Source: Mucilaginibacter inviolabilis
GTDB taxonomy: Bacteria > Bacteroidota > Bacteroidia > Sphingobacteriales > Sphingobacteriaceae
Assembly (NCBI RefSeq): GCF_011089895.1
Contig: NZ_JAANAT010000003.1
Span: 124,001-188,000 of the forward strand
Direction of reading: 5' to 3'
DNA length: 64,000 bases
In this document: piece after piece, positions 8,930 through 16,111 of the stretch
Layout of the letters: the number at the start of each line of letters is the position of its first letter
How positions within the stretch are numbered: the stretch's first letter is position 1
The notes under the pieces: model-generated
The model's input: only the letters and a program-made list of their open reading frames with translations
The model's database searches: none
Told to the model about the DNA's origin: nothing
Translations under genes and position numbers: made by a program

Positions 8930-9132
8930 CTGGTTAGTTTTGGTTAGTGTCAGGCCGGATACAATTATAGTAGTTTTCTTTCTATTATCCTATTAAAAGT
9001 ACGCAATACAGTTATTTAATGGGGTATAAATAAGTATTCTAAGGTTAATTTAGTCGTTTTTGCTTCAAAAAGAGGCCAAATAGCCCTTATTCATGGGCTA
9101 ACAGTGTATATTAGTATCTTTTATTGAACATT

Positions 9133-9885
9133 ATGAATAAAAAACGGGTCCTATTTTTAATGCTTGCGGGTGTTTTGCTGCATGGTGTGGCGCTGGCTCA
9201 AAATGTACGGGTGGCAGCAGCAGCCAATCTGCAATCGGTTATAACGGTTTTACAGAAAGATTTTAAACAAAAAACGGGTATCGTGATAGAGCCCATTGTT
9301 GGCTCATCTGGAAAACTGGTAGCGCAGATCAGCAACGGCGCCCCTTTTGATGTATTCTTATCGGCCGACATGAGCTTTCCCGAAACGCTGTTTAAAAACG
9401 GCTTTGCCGAAAAGAAACCAGTAGTTTATGCCGCCGGTAGTTTGATCATCTGCAGTTCGCAAAATATTGGATTCATTAACTGGGAACGCCTGTTACTAAG
9501 TGCCCGGATTAAAAAAATAGCCCTTGCCAACCCGGCCATCGCTCCATACGGCAAAGCGGCTACCGAATTATTACAACAAAAAGGCATCCTGGATGATGTG
9601 CAATCCAAAATTGTTTACGGCGAAAGCATATCCCAGGTAAACACTTATATCACTACCGGGGTGGTTGATCTGGGTTTTACCACACAGTCGCTTATTAAAG
9701 AAACGGGTAGTAAAACCAAATTGTATTACCAGGTGATAGATCCTAAACAGTATGAGCCTATATTACAGGGCCTGGTGCTGTTAAAACATGCAGCCAATAA
9801 CCCCAATGCCGAAAAGTTTTATCAGTATATATTAAGCCCTGCCGCAAAAAAGATATTTACGGCATATGGTTACCGGATGCTATAA
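9133..9885 (+). CDS. modA: Molybdate ABC transporter, substrate-binding protein
   Basis: This 250-residue periplasmic binding protein has a signal peptide (LFLMLAGVLLHGVALAQ). The ATG at 9133 is preferred to an in-frame TTG at 9124. ModA features include VRVAAAANLQSVI at the mature N-terminus, GSSGKLVAQISNGAPFDVFLSAD for oxyanion binding, and the C-terminal YQYILSPAAKKIF. It delivers molybdate or tungstate to ModB and ModC, encoded directly downstream. The nearby sulfite-oxidase-family enzyme (14792-15586) and the PaoABC-type oxidoreductase (36707-40476) would use this metal. I saw no moco riboswitch or Mo-sensor site upstream. Confidence 0.92.
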   Translation: MNKKRVLFLMLAGVLLHGVALAQNVRVAAAANLQSVITVLQKDFKQKTGIVIEPIVGSSGKLVAQISNGAPFDVFLSADMSFPETLFKNGFAEKKPVVYAAGSLIICSSQNIGFINWERLLLSARIKKIALANPAIAPYGKAATELLQQKGILDDVQSKIVYGESISQVNTYITTGVVDLGFTTQSLIKETGSKTKLYYQVIDPKQYEPILQGLVLLKHAANNPNAEKFYQYILSPAAKKIFTAYGYRML

Positions 9886-9897
9886 AAATATTTTCTG

Positions 9898-10569
9898 ATG
9901 GATCTTTCACCCATTTGGCTCACCCTAAAGCTGGCAGGTATCACTACCCTGATATTGCTGTTTGTGGGCCTGCCCTTTGCCTGGTGGCTTTCCCGGGGCC
10001 GATCGTTTTTGAAGATCATTATTGAAGCTATTATTACTATGCCATTGGTATTGCCGCCATCGGTATTGGGTTTTTATTTGTTGCTGGCTTTTAGTCCGCA
10101 GCATGGTTTGGGTAAATGGCTGCAGGGAGTATTTAATGTGCAGTTTGTATTCTCGTTCCAGGGACTGGTGTTGGCATCCGTTATTTATAGTATCCCCTTT
10201 ATGGTTGGCCCTGTAAAATCGGCATTACAGCAATTGCCTTCGGCCCTGGCCGAGGCTTCCTACACACTGGGAAAAACCGAATGGCAAACATTCCGGTACG
10301 TATTGCTGCCTAACATCAAACCATCGTTATTAACGGCTGCGGTACTTACTTTTGCCCATACCCTGGGCGAGTTTGGCGTGGTGCTGATGATTGGCGGCAA
10401 CATACCCGGCGTAACCCGGGTGGCCTCCATTGCCGTTTATGATGCAGTTGAACAGCGGGATTATGACATGGCCAACAATTATTCGCTCATTTTATTTGCT
10501 ATTACTTTTGTACTGGTGATAGCTGTTTTCGTATTTAATAAATACCAGGCAAAAAGCCCTTTAGCATGA
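9898..10569 (+). CDS. modB: Molybdate ABC transporter, permease
   Basis: This 223-residue inner-membrane protein has five or six hydrophobic helices and the cytoplasmic EAA loop of ABC importers (ALAEASYTLGKTEWQTFRYVLLPN) that docks on ModC. HTLGEFGVVLMIGGN near residue ~155 is characteristic of ModB. The gene starts 12 bases after modA and overlaps modC by four bases (ATGA), so the three form one operon with coupled translation. Confidence 0.93.
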   Translation: MDLSPIWLTLKLAGITTLILLFVGLPFAWWLSRGRSFLKIIIEAIITMPLVLPPSVLGFYLLLAFSPQHGLGKWLQGVFNVQFVFSFQGLVLASVIYSIPFMVGPVKSALQQLPSALAEASYTLGKTEWQTFRYVLLPNIKPSLLTAAVLTFAHTLGEFGVVLMIGGNIPGVTRVASIAVYDAVEQRDYDMANNYSLILFAITFVLVIAVFVFNKYQAKSPLA

Positions 10570-11183
10570 TCAATATAGCCATCGAAAAAAAGCTAAAGGC
10601 CTACCACGGGCAACAGGTATTGCAGGTTAACCGCCAGTTTGCTACCGGCAGCGTCACCAAAATATACGGACCGTCAGGGTCTGGGAAAACAACATTTTTA
10701 AAGATTATTGCCGGATTAGTAACACCGGAAAAAGGAACGATTGTAAGCGATGGTGTTACCTGGTTTAATGCCGAAACAAAGATTAACCTAGCCGCTCAAA
10801 AAAGAAATACCGGCTTTGTTTTTCAGCAGTATGCCTTGTTTCCGAATATGACCGTAAAGCAGCACCTCAAATATGCCACTGCGGACGAAGCCTGGATAAA
10901 AAGATTACTACTTTTAGGTAAACTGGATACTTTACAGGAGCACAAGCCAGATTATCTTTCAGGCGGGCAACAGCAGCGTTTGGCCATACTGCGGGCCCTG
11001 GCCACCAAACCACAGGTATTGTTAATGGATGAGCCCTTCTCGGCCCTTGATCCTAAAATGAAAGCAGAGCTGATAGTTGAATTAAAAGGTCTTTTAAAAG
11101 AACTGGGCACAACCACCCTTATCGTGAGCCACAACCCGCAGGAATTGGACGGATGGGCCGACGGGGAATTGGTGTTTGAGTAA
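10566..11183 (+). CDS. modC: Molybdate ABC transporter, ATP-binding protein (short form)
   Basis: This 205-residue ATPase carries Walker A (GPSGSGKTT), the Q-loop (VFQQYALFPN), the ABC signature (LSGGQQQR), Walker B (VLLMDEP) and the switch histidine (IVSHNP). It energises molybdate uptake through ModB. It is much shorter than the ~350-residue ModC of Escherichia coli and ends straight after the nucleotide-binding domain, with no C-terminal Mop/TOBE molybdate-binding domain, so feedback inhibition by cytoplasmic molybdate is probably absent. Short ModC proteins are common in Bacteroidota. The start codon overlaps the modB stop. Confidence 0.92.
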   Translation: MINIAIEKKLKAYHGQQVLQVNRQFATGSVTKIYGPSGSGKTTFLKIIAGLVTPEKGTIVSDGVTWFNAETKINLAAQKRNTGFVFQQYALFPNMTVKQHLKYATADEAWIKRLLLLGKLDTLQEHKPDYLSGGQQQRLAILRALATKPQVLLMDEPFSALDPKMKAELIVELKGLLKELGTTTLIVSHNPQELDGWADGELVFE

Positions 11184-11195
11184 GAACTATATATG

Positions 11196-11276
11196 TTGTC
11201 ATCCTGAGGAACGAAGGATCTATTCGTAAAAAGGAATCGCGCACAATAGATGCTTCACTCCGCTCGGCATGACAAA
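11196..11276. repeat. Palindromic GTCATCCTGA-family intergenic repeat, copy 1
   Basis: The element starts TTGTCATCCTGAGGAACGAA and ends CGGCATGACAA, with inverted ends. It follows modC. Related copies lie at 16030-16111, 50267-50373, 57582-57659 and 62544-62617, and half copies begin the long repeats at 15673 and 26638. Confidence 0.8.
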
Positions 11277-11306
11277 TTGTTTTGTTAGCACAAGTAAAGA
11301 AAAAGC

Positions 11307-11429
11307 AAAAAAGTGGGTTTACATTGAAACTCGATTTTTATAACATAAATAAATTTAAATAATTGATTATCAATTATTTAAATTTATGGTAACCGTAAAA
11401 AGTGTAAACCATGTAAACCCACTTTTTTC
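11307..11429. mobile_element. MITE-like fold-back element with 18-bp terminal inverted repeats and 10-bp flanking direct repeats
   Basis: Perfect 18-bp ends occupy 11307-11324 and 11411-11428 (core AAAGTGGGTTTACAT). A second perfect 16-bp inverted repeat (AAATTTAAATAATTGA at 11351-11366, arm 11370-11385) fills the centre, so the whole unit can fold back. The 10-mer AAGAAAAAGC is present directly on both sides (11297-11306 and 11430-11439), which looks like a target-site duplication. No transposase is encoded. Confidence 0.5.
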
Positions 11430-11503
11430 AAGAAAAAGCATGGTGGATGGGGCTCTGCACGCGACCCTGCTACAAGCCCGGGATGACAGCCCCGGGCATT
11501 ACA

Positions 11504-11532
11504 AACAAAAAGAGGGGGCAAACGCCCCCTCC
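11504..11532 (-). terminator. Rho-independent terminator of the MXKDX repeat gene
   Basis: GAGGGGGC (11512-11519) and GCCCCCTC (11524-11531) form a strong hairpin. Read on the minus strand, a T-rich tract follows. A second G/C hairpin, GCCCGGG/CCCGGGC, lies just beyond at 11476-11497. Confidence 0.8.
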
Positions 11533-11552
11533 TCTTCAAACAATAAACAAAC

Positions 11553-11843
11553 TCACATTTTACTCGCAGTATCTTTGCTCATTTTCTTTTTACCCATTTT
11601 ATCATTTGACATCTTATCCTTGCTCATTTTACCCTTCGACATTTTGTCTTTTCCCATTTTATCGTTTGACATCTTGTCCATCTTTTTACCTTTTGCCATT
11701 TTATCCATCTTGCCCATTTTGCCGGTATCGCTTACGGCAACGGTTGATGTTTTTAATGGACTTACTGTTTTGGCTTGTACGCTTAAGGTTAAACATACGG
11801 CTACTAAACCTGCGGCTAAAGCGCCTGAAATAATTGATTTCAT
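11553..11843 (-). CDS. Secreted methionine/lysine-rich pentapeptide MXKDX repeat protein
   Basis: This 96-residue protein has a signal peptide (residues ~1-25, ending SVQAK). From residue ~41 to the end it is a run of roughly five-residue repeats of the type DKMSK, NDKMG, KGKMS, with methionine at nearly every fifth position and lysine beside it. This matches the family described as pentapeptide MXKDX repeat proteins. A protein of this composition cannot have a conventional fold; related methionine-rich periplasmic peptides (MrpX of Azospira) act as sacrificial targets for hypochlorite. It has its own ECF-type promoter at 11893-11921, the same pair of boxes as in front of the sigma factor gene. 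A long ORF on the opposite strand is an artefact of the low-complexity repeat. Confidence 0.85.
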   Translation of the reverse strand: MKSIISGALAAGLVAVCLTLSVQAKTVSPLKTSTVAVSDTGKMGKMDKMAKGKKMDKMSNDKMGKDKMSKGKMSKDKMSNDKMGKKKMSKDTASKM

Positions 11844-11892
11844 ACTTTAATTTTTAAGTTTTAATGTGTGGTTTGTTATTAATATTTAACCC

Positions 11893-11921
11893 TTAGTCGG
11901 GCCACACGTATAAACCTTACA
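11893..11921 (-). promoter_or_regulatory. ECF sigma promoter of the MXKDX gene (TGTAAGG-N15-CGACTAA)
   Basis: On the minus strand TGTAAGG (11921-11915) is followed after exactly 15 bases by CGACTAA (11899-11893). The identical pair with identical spacing precedes the sigma factor gene (12825-12853) and the DUF1223 gene (13202-13230). The expected transcript start is about 40 bases before the ATG. Confidence 0.75.
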
Positions 11922-11932
11922 AAGTATTTTAA

Positions 11933-12211
11933 TTATTTATTTAGTTCTCCTTCAATACGGTCCTGCAGTTCTTTTTTAAAGTTTTCATCGAGCGAAAGTG
12001 TGGATGCCTGCAATTCGGTATCGTGAAAAAGCTGCAGCACCATCTGGTGGATAACCTGGCTTTGTTTATTGTATAGCTGGCACATGGAGCAACCTGCCAG
12101 GTGTATGCGGAGCTCAATACTTTCGCGGAAACTCAGTTTTTTGATCTGTCGTTTCTCGATGAGTAGCGTAGCCTGTTTGCAGTTGTATATAACTTTTTTT
12201 AAGTGATTCAT
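11933..12211 (-). CDS. Zinc-binding anti-sigma factor (ZAS/zf-HC2 type), soluble
   Basis: This 92-residue cytoplasmic protein has no membrane segment. It carries the zinc anti-sigma signature H37-x3-C41-x2-C44 (HLAGCSMC) with an upstream C11 in YNCKQATLL. These four residues correspond to those of RsrA, the redox-sensitive anti-sigma factor of Streptomyces, where oxidation forms a disulfide, zinc is lost and the sigma factor is released. The gene lies 11 bases after the ECF sigma gene in the same operon, the normal arrangement for a cognate pair. I infer that it holds the sigma factor inactive under reducing conditions. Confidence 0.82.
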   Translation of the reverse strand: MNHLKKVIYNCKQATLLIEKRQIKKLSFRESIELRIHLAGCSMCQLYNKQSQVIHQMVLQLFHDTELQASTLSLDENFKKELQDRIEGELNK

Positions 12212-12222
12212 GGTTAATGTTT

Positions 12223-12795
12223 TTAGATCCAGTTTTTTTGAAGACAGGCCCTCAGGCTAAGCTTGGCCCGGTGAATAATAACCCAAAAGTTGGCCTGGGT
12301 AACCCGGAGTTCGCTGCAAATAAATTCGGTAGTAGTCTCATCCATATGCTTCATGGTGAAAACCGACATCCACATGGCCGGGAGTTTTTGCATACATAGT
12401 TGCAGGATATGATTAAACTCCTTACCTCTCAGCGGCTCATGATCCTCGATGCCAAATGGCAGGGGCTGATGGGCCTGGGTCCAATGACCGTTATCTTCTT
12501 CAAAAAAATCTTTTTGTTCCTCCTCTGCCTTCTGTTCGGTTATGTTAGCCAGTCCCGATGATTTTTTACGGTAAACGTCAATGATCTTATTTTTCAGGAT
12601 AGCCGTGAGCCAGGTGCGTTCGGAGCTTTTGCCTTCAAAGCGGTCTACCTTTTCTAAAGCAGCCAAAAAGGTTTCCTGTACCAGGTCTTTCGCCTGCTCT
12701 TCATCATTAAGGCGCGAGAGGGTGTACGAATACAGGTAATCGGCATGAGCCTTAACCCAATTATGCGGGTCCAGTAATTGTTTTTCAGTTACCAT
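12223..12795 (-). CDS. ECF-family RNA polymerase sigma factor
   Basis: This 190-residue protein has region 2 at residues ~20-90 (DLVQETFLAALEKVDRF, RTWLTAILKNKIIDVYRK) and region 4 at ~130-185, with the helix-turn-helix TTEFICSELRVTQANFWVIIHRAK. The linker is acidic and rather long. Its anti-sigma partner is encoded downstream. A TGTAAGG-N15-CGACTAA promoter upstream (12825-12853) is shared with the MXKDX and DUF1223 genes, which indicates autoregulation and a local regulon. It resembles the small ECF sigma factors linked to envelope or redox stress; the inducing signal is not known from sequence. Confidence 0.92.
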   Translation of the reverse strand: MVTEKQLLDPHNWVKAHADYLYSYTLSRLNDEEQAKDLVQETFLAALEKVDRFEGKSSERTWLTAILKNKIIDVYRKKSSGLANITEQKAEEEQKDFFEEDNGHWTQAHQPLPFGIEDHEPLRGKEFNHILQLCMQKLPAMWMSVFTMKHMDETTTEFICSELRVTQANFWVIIHRAKLSLRACLQKNWI

Positions 12796-12824
12796 TAATA
12801 AATTTACTCATAACATTTAAACTA

Positions 12825-12853
12825 TTAGTCGGCATTGCACGTAAATCCTTACA
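12825..12853 (-). promoter_or_regulatory. ECF sigma promoter of the sigma/anti-sigma operon (TGTAAGG-N15-CGACTAA)
   Basis: On the minus strand TGTAAGG (12853-12847) and CGACTAA (12831-12825) are separated by 15 bases and lie 30 bases upstream of the sigma factor ATG. This points to positive autoregulation. Confidence 0.75.
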
Positions 12854-12967
12854 AACCAAGTTGCATTTTTTTTGAGCCATGATAAAATCACATTTATTCG
12901 TTAAATTTACTTATATCCAATTGATCCTAAGTATTTAGCGGATGCATTACAGGGAAGTCTCTTTTAA

Positions 12968-13129
12968 ATAGGAGGCACCTACGGAGCCAGTACTTTTGAT
13001 ATTTTGGCTATAAACAGGTTACTCCTCCGGAGTTAGTTGTGTTTAAACGGCGATTTGTTAAACTCCGGAGGAGTAACCTGTTTGTAGTAGAAAGGATTGC
13101 CTTTAAAGGCTCCGGCAGGTGCCTCCTAT
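12968..13129. repeat. Large nested palindromic element
   Basis: The outer arms are about 21 bases (12968-12988 and 13108-13129, AGGAGGCACCT and AGGTGCCTCCT with few mismatches). The inner arms are a perfect 23-bp inverted repeat (13012-13034 and 13061-13083, core ACTCCTCCGGAG). No ORF is present. The element sits between the sigma operon promoter and the DUF1223 promoter, in a divergent region. Confidence 0.75.
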
Positions 13130-13201
13130 CGGCTATTTATTTAAATGCGAATTTCCTGTTATACAGCCATACCAGCCAGCGGAAATAAAAATAAAATTTA
13201 T

Positions 13202-13230
13202 TGTAAGGTTATTATACCCAAGCCGACTAA
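13202..13230 (+). promoter_or_regulatory. ECF sigma promoter of the DUF1223 gene (TGTAAGG-N15-CGACTAA)
   Basis: TGTAAGG (13202-13208), 15 bases, then CGACTAA (13224-13230), the same as the two minus-strand promoters of this locus. It lies 31 bases before the ATG at 13262 and rules out the longer reading frame from 13145. Confidence 0.75.
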
Positions 13231-13261
13231 ACAGGAAAAACGTATATCAAATTATAACCAG

Positions 13262-14065
13262 ATGAAATCAATAAAAATATTTGCCCTTGCTGCCGGTTTT
13301 ATAACCGCGATAATGGTATTGGCGGCTTTTATTATTCCTAAAGCTAAAGTGCCGGGAAAAAGTAAGATAATAGCCGACGGTAAAGGATTTGCCGTGGTAG
13401 AGCTTTTTACCTCAGAAGGCTGCTCCAGCTGCCCTCCTGCCGATGAATTGGTGGCCCGGATACAAAAAGAAGATAAAGACAAACCCGTTTACATACTGGC
13501 CTTTCATGTAGATTACTGGAACCGCCTGGGCTGGAAAGATGTTTTTAGCAGCGCCGATTACTCTAAACGTCAAAATGAATATGCCAGCTGGTTAAATCTG
13601 CAATCGGTTTATACACCGCAAATTGTGGTTAACGGTAAAAAGGAATTTGTGGGTTCGGAAGAAGGTACTTTACGTAATGCCATCACCGCTGGCCTGCGAA
13701 CCAATCCGGCGGCAACTTTAACCCTTAATACACAAAAAGGGCAGGATCATATCACGGTACAATACCGTGTAAATGGTGCCGAAAAAAACACCGGCCTGCT
13801 GTTGGCCCTGGTGCAAAAAGCAGCGCAAACCAAAGTTCAGCGTGGCGAAAATGGCGGGCGTACCCTGTCGCATGTTCAAATTGTGCGCAAAATGCAGAGC
13901 CTGTCTTTAAGTGCAGGTGGTAATGGCAGTACCAACATTGCTTTTCCCGAAGGAACAAATACCCAGGATTGGGAAGTAATTGGCCTGGTACAAAACAAAA
14001 CAAACGGCGAAATTTTAGCGGCAGCAAAGGCCAATCTGACAACAACAGCCAACATCGGCAAGTAA
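13262..14065 (+). CDS. DUF1223 secreted thioredoxin-fold protein
   Basis: This 267-residue protein has an N-terminal signal or anchor (residues ~1-22, IFALAAGFITAIMVLAAFII). The DUF1223 core includes VELFTSEGCSSCPPAD, which holds a CxxC pair in the position of the thioredoxin active site, then AFHVDYWNRLGWKDVFSSA and YTPQIVVNGKKEFVGS. The family has a thioredoxin-like fold and is generally exported; the exact reaction is not established, but thiol-disulfide chemistry is a fair inference. The frame is open back to 13145, but the ECF promoter at 13202-13230 lies inside that extension, so the ATG at 13262 is used. Cytochrome b and molybdoenzyme genes follow on the same strand after 32 bases. Confidence 0.85.
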   Translation: MKSIKIFALAAGFITAIMVLAAFIIPKAKVPGKSKIIADGKGFAVVELFTSEGCSSCPPADELVARIQKEDKDKPVYILAFHVDYWNRLGWKDVFSSADYSKRQNEYASWLNLQSVYTPQIVVNGKKEFVGSEEGTLRNAITAGLRTNPAATLTLNTQKGQDHITVQYRVNGAEKNTGLLLALVQKAAQTKVQRGENGGRTLSHVQIVRKMQSLSLSAGGNGSTNIAFPEGTNTQDWEVIGLVQNKTNGEILAAAKANLTTTANIGK

Positions 14066-14097
14066 GAAGAAATCAATAATTCACTAATTATCAATAG

Positions 14098-14811
14098 ATG
14101 AAAGTTATCAAAGAGAAACATCCATTAGTGATGCGCTGGACGCATTGGGTAAACTTTCCGATACTCGCTATTATGATATGGAGCGGGATGCTGATCTATT
14201 GGGCCAATGATGAATATAAAATAACGTTGTTTGGGCATACGTTCTTCAGCTTTTTCCCCGATTGGTTTTATAACGCGCTGCGTATTCCCCACCGCCTTTC
14301 GGAGGGGATGGCTTTTCATTTTTTGTTTATGTGGTTTTTTACCCTGAACGGTATCTTTTATGTACTCTACACCATCATCTCGGGCGAGTGGCGTGAATTG
14401 TTACCACAAAAAAAATCATTTAAAGAAGCCTGGCTGGTATTGCTGCACGATCTGCACATCCGTAAAATGGCGCCGCCTCAAAATAAATATAACGCCGCGC
14501 AGCGCATTGCTTATACCGCCATTATTGTGATGGGCATAGGCTCGGTGATAACCGGATTGGCTATTTATAAACCGGTACAGTTTTATTACCTCACCTGGCT
14601 TTGCGGTGGTTATCATTTTGCCCGCATCTTGCATTTCGCGCTAACTATTGGTTATGTGCTTTTCTTCGTGATCCATGTGGTACAGGTGATGCTGGCCGGA
14701 TGGAACAATTTTCGGTCGGTGATTTCCGGATTTGAAGTGCTGAACGAAGATCCTAAACCAGTTATTGAAATTACACCCCCACCTCCAAGTGATGAAAAAA
14801 ACATTCAGTAA
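14098..14811 (+). CDS. Cytochrome b561-like membrane subunit
   Basis: This 237-residue protein has four or five hydrophobic helices and several membrane histidines (MRWTHWVNF, HRLSEGMAFHFLF, YHFARILHFAL, VIHVVQVMLAGW), the pattern of the b-type cytochromes of PF01292 that pass electrons from quinols to partner enzymes. The C-terminal tail is rich in proline. It overlaps the next gene by 20 bases, so it most likely serves as the electron-donating membrane subunit for that molybdoenzyme, in the way MsrQ (YedZ) serves MsrP (YedY), although this protein belongs to a different cytochrome family. Confidence 0.88.
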   Translation: MKVIKEKHPLVMRWTHWVNFPILAIMIWSGMLIYWANDEYKITLFGHTFFSFFPDWFYNALRIPHRLSEGMAFHFLFMWFFTLNGIFYVLYTIISGEWRELLPQKKSFKEAWLVLLHDLHIRKMAPPQNKYNAAQRIAYTAIIVMGIGSVITGLAIYKPVQFYYLTWLCGGYHFARILHFALTIGYVLFFVIHVVQVMLAGWNNFRSVISGFEVLNEDPKPVIEITPPPPSDEKNIQ

Positions 14812-15586
14812 AAAGCAGAAGGCTCCCAAAAAGCCGCTTACCATTGAGCAAAAAATCACGAGACGCAATTTTCTTTCGTTCGGTACTTTTATTGTGGCCG
14901 GAAGTGTGGCTTATTGTGGTTGGAAATGGTTATACAATGCACCCGAGGAAACACGGACCGTAACAGCCGGCGCCCGCGCGCCGTTGCGAAGAGCGTTGAA
15001 TAAAACCGAACTGGCCTTTCGCCGTATTTTTAGCAATAACAACCTGGTTAAAACCTATCCCAAAGAAATGGCGGCCAAAACGGTGCGCCATAACAGCGAT
15101 ATCGGTTCCGAAGGAAAAATAGATGTAGACGCCTGGAAATTACAGGTAAAAAAACATACCGGCGAAGTACTACAGATTTCGCTGGATGATATCAAGGCCC
15201 TCCCCAAAACAGATATTGTGTATGATTTTAAATGCGTAGAAGGCTGGGATCAGATATCGCACTGGGGTGGAGTGAAGTTCAGTGATTTTATCAGTCATTT
15301 TAAGCTTGATGCCGAAACGCAGTTACAATATGTAGGCTTAGCCACCCCGGATAAGGAATACTATGTTGGGATAGATATGCCCAGCGCTATGCACCCGCAA
15401 ACACTGCTGGCTTATGAGGTTAACGAAATGCCCCTGCCGCCTAAACACGGCGCACCTTTACGGCTGATCATCCCGGTTAAGTATGGCATTAAAAACTTAA
15501 AGCGCATTGGCACGATGAGCTTTAGTGATACCCGTCCGCCGGATTATTGGGCCGAGCAAGGGTATGATTATTATTCGGGGTTGTAA
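14792..15586 (+). CDS. Sulfite-oxidase-family molybdopterin oxidoreductase (MsrP/YedY-like), exported
   Basis: This 264-residue protein has a twin-arginine-type signal (RRNFLSFGTFIVAGS). The ATG at 14792 is preferred over a TTG nine codons upstream. The oxidoreductase domain contains YDFKCVEGWDQISHWGGVKF, where the cysteine is the expected molybdenum ligand, and PLPPKHGAPLRLIIPVKYG, typical of the sulfite oxidase fold. No dimerisation domain is present, as in MsrP/YedY, which repairs oxidised methionine in periplasmic proteins. Overlap with the cytochrome b gene indicates a two-subunit enzyme. modABC is encoded 3.6 kb upstream. Methionine sulfoxide as substrate is an inference. Confidence 0.85.
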   Translation: MKKTFSKKQKAPKKPLTIEQKITRRNFLSFGTFIVAGSVAYCGWKWLYNAPEETRTVTAGARAPLRRALNKTELAFRRIFSNNNLVKTYPKEMAAKTVRHNSDIGSEGKIDVDAWKLQVKKHTGEVLQISLDDIKALPKTDIVYDFKCVEGWDQISHWGGVKFSDFISHFKLDAETQLQYVGLATPDKEYYVGIDMPSAMHPQTLLAYEVNEMPLPPKHGAPLRLIIPVKYGIKNLKRIGTMSFSDTRPPDYWAEQGYDYYSGL

Positions 15587-15672
15587 ACGAAATTAAGCGC
15601 CATCGCGAAAATCGGGGGGCGCCCGACCGGAGAGGAGCTCATTAATACCCATTAAACAAACATACATTTGAG

Positions 15673-15967
15673 TTTGTCATCCTGAGGAACGAAGGATCTA
15701 TTTGCCGGTTTGTATGGCGTATACCCGCTCTTGGCCGCGGGAGGGCCAGTTACTTTGTAGCCACAAAGTAACCAAAAGGCTTGTCACCAGAAATGCTTCT
15801 TTGCGCTCATAGCCTTTACCCTGCAAACCGGGCAGAACCAGGGCTGCAATTATTTTGCCCCACTTCGTTCCCGCGTTTCCCTGCACTTCAGCAAAAACTT
15901 GCTATGCCCCGCATCCGCACAGGCCACCATTGTTCTGCCCGCTTTCGCCCGAAGCTTATCTGCTGAC
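15673..15967. repeat. Long interspersed repeat, copy 1 (about 295 bp)
   Basis: The unit begins with a half copy of the GTCATCCTGA repeat and continues through CCCGCTCTTGGCCGCGGGAG, TTACTTTGTAGCCACAAAGTAA (an inverted repeat in itself) and CGAAGCTTATCTGCTGAC. The same series of blocks occurs at 26638-26930. The gap 15587-16364 contains this repeat, the copy at 16030 and short AATAATTCA repeats; I see no gene that I can support. Confidence 0.75.
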
Positions 15968-16029
15968 GGGAAAAAAACTAATTAATAGCGCTTATCTGCT
16001 GACTGGGAAGAAGATGCACCTCAATTATG

Positions 16030-16111
16030 TTTGTCATGCTGAACGGAGTGAAGCATCTATTATTGAATTTTTAATTATACAGATAGATCCTTCGTACCTC
16101 AGGATGACAAA
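16030..16111. repeat. Palindromic GTCATCCTGA-family repeat, copy 2
   Basis: TTTGTCATGCTGAACGGAG at the left and CCTCAGGATGACAAA at the right form inverted ends of about 12 bases. Confidence 0.75.

Noticed and set aside
8882..9132. Moco or molybdate riboswitch upstream of modA
   Set aside because: Only a small six-pair hairpin is visible; none of the conserved elements that I know could be recognised.
11386..11850. 154-residue plus-strand ORF opposite the MXKDX gene
   Set aside because: It is the reverse complement of low-complexity repeats (runs of ILPFDILSF-like words) and begins inside the MITE-like element; the minus-strand gene has signal peptide, promoter and terminator.
13145..13261. 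Longer N-terminus for the DUF1223 protein
   Set aside because: The ECF promoter boxes at 13202-13230 lie inside it, and the signal peptide starts at 13262.
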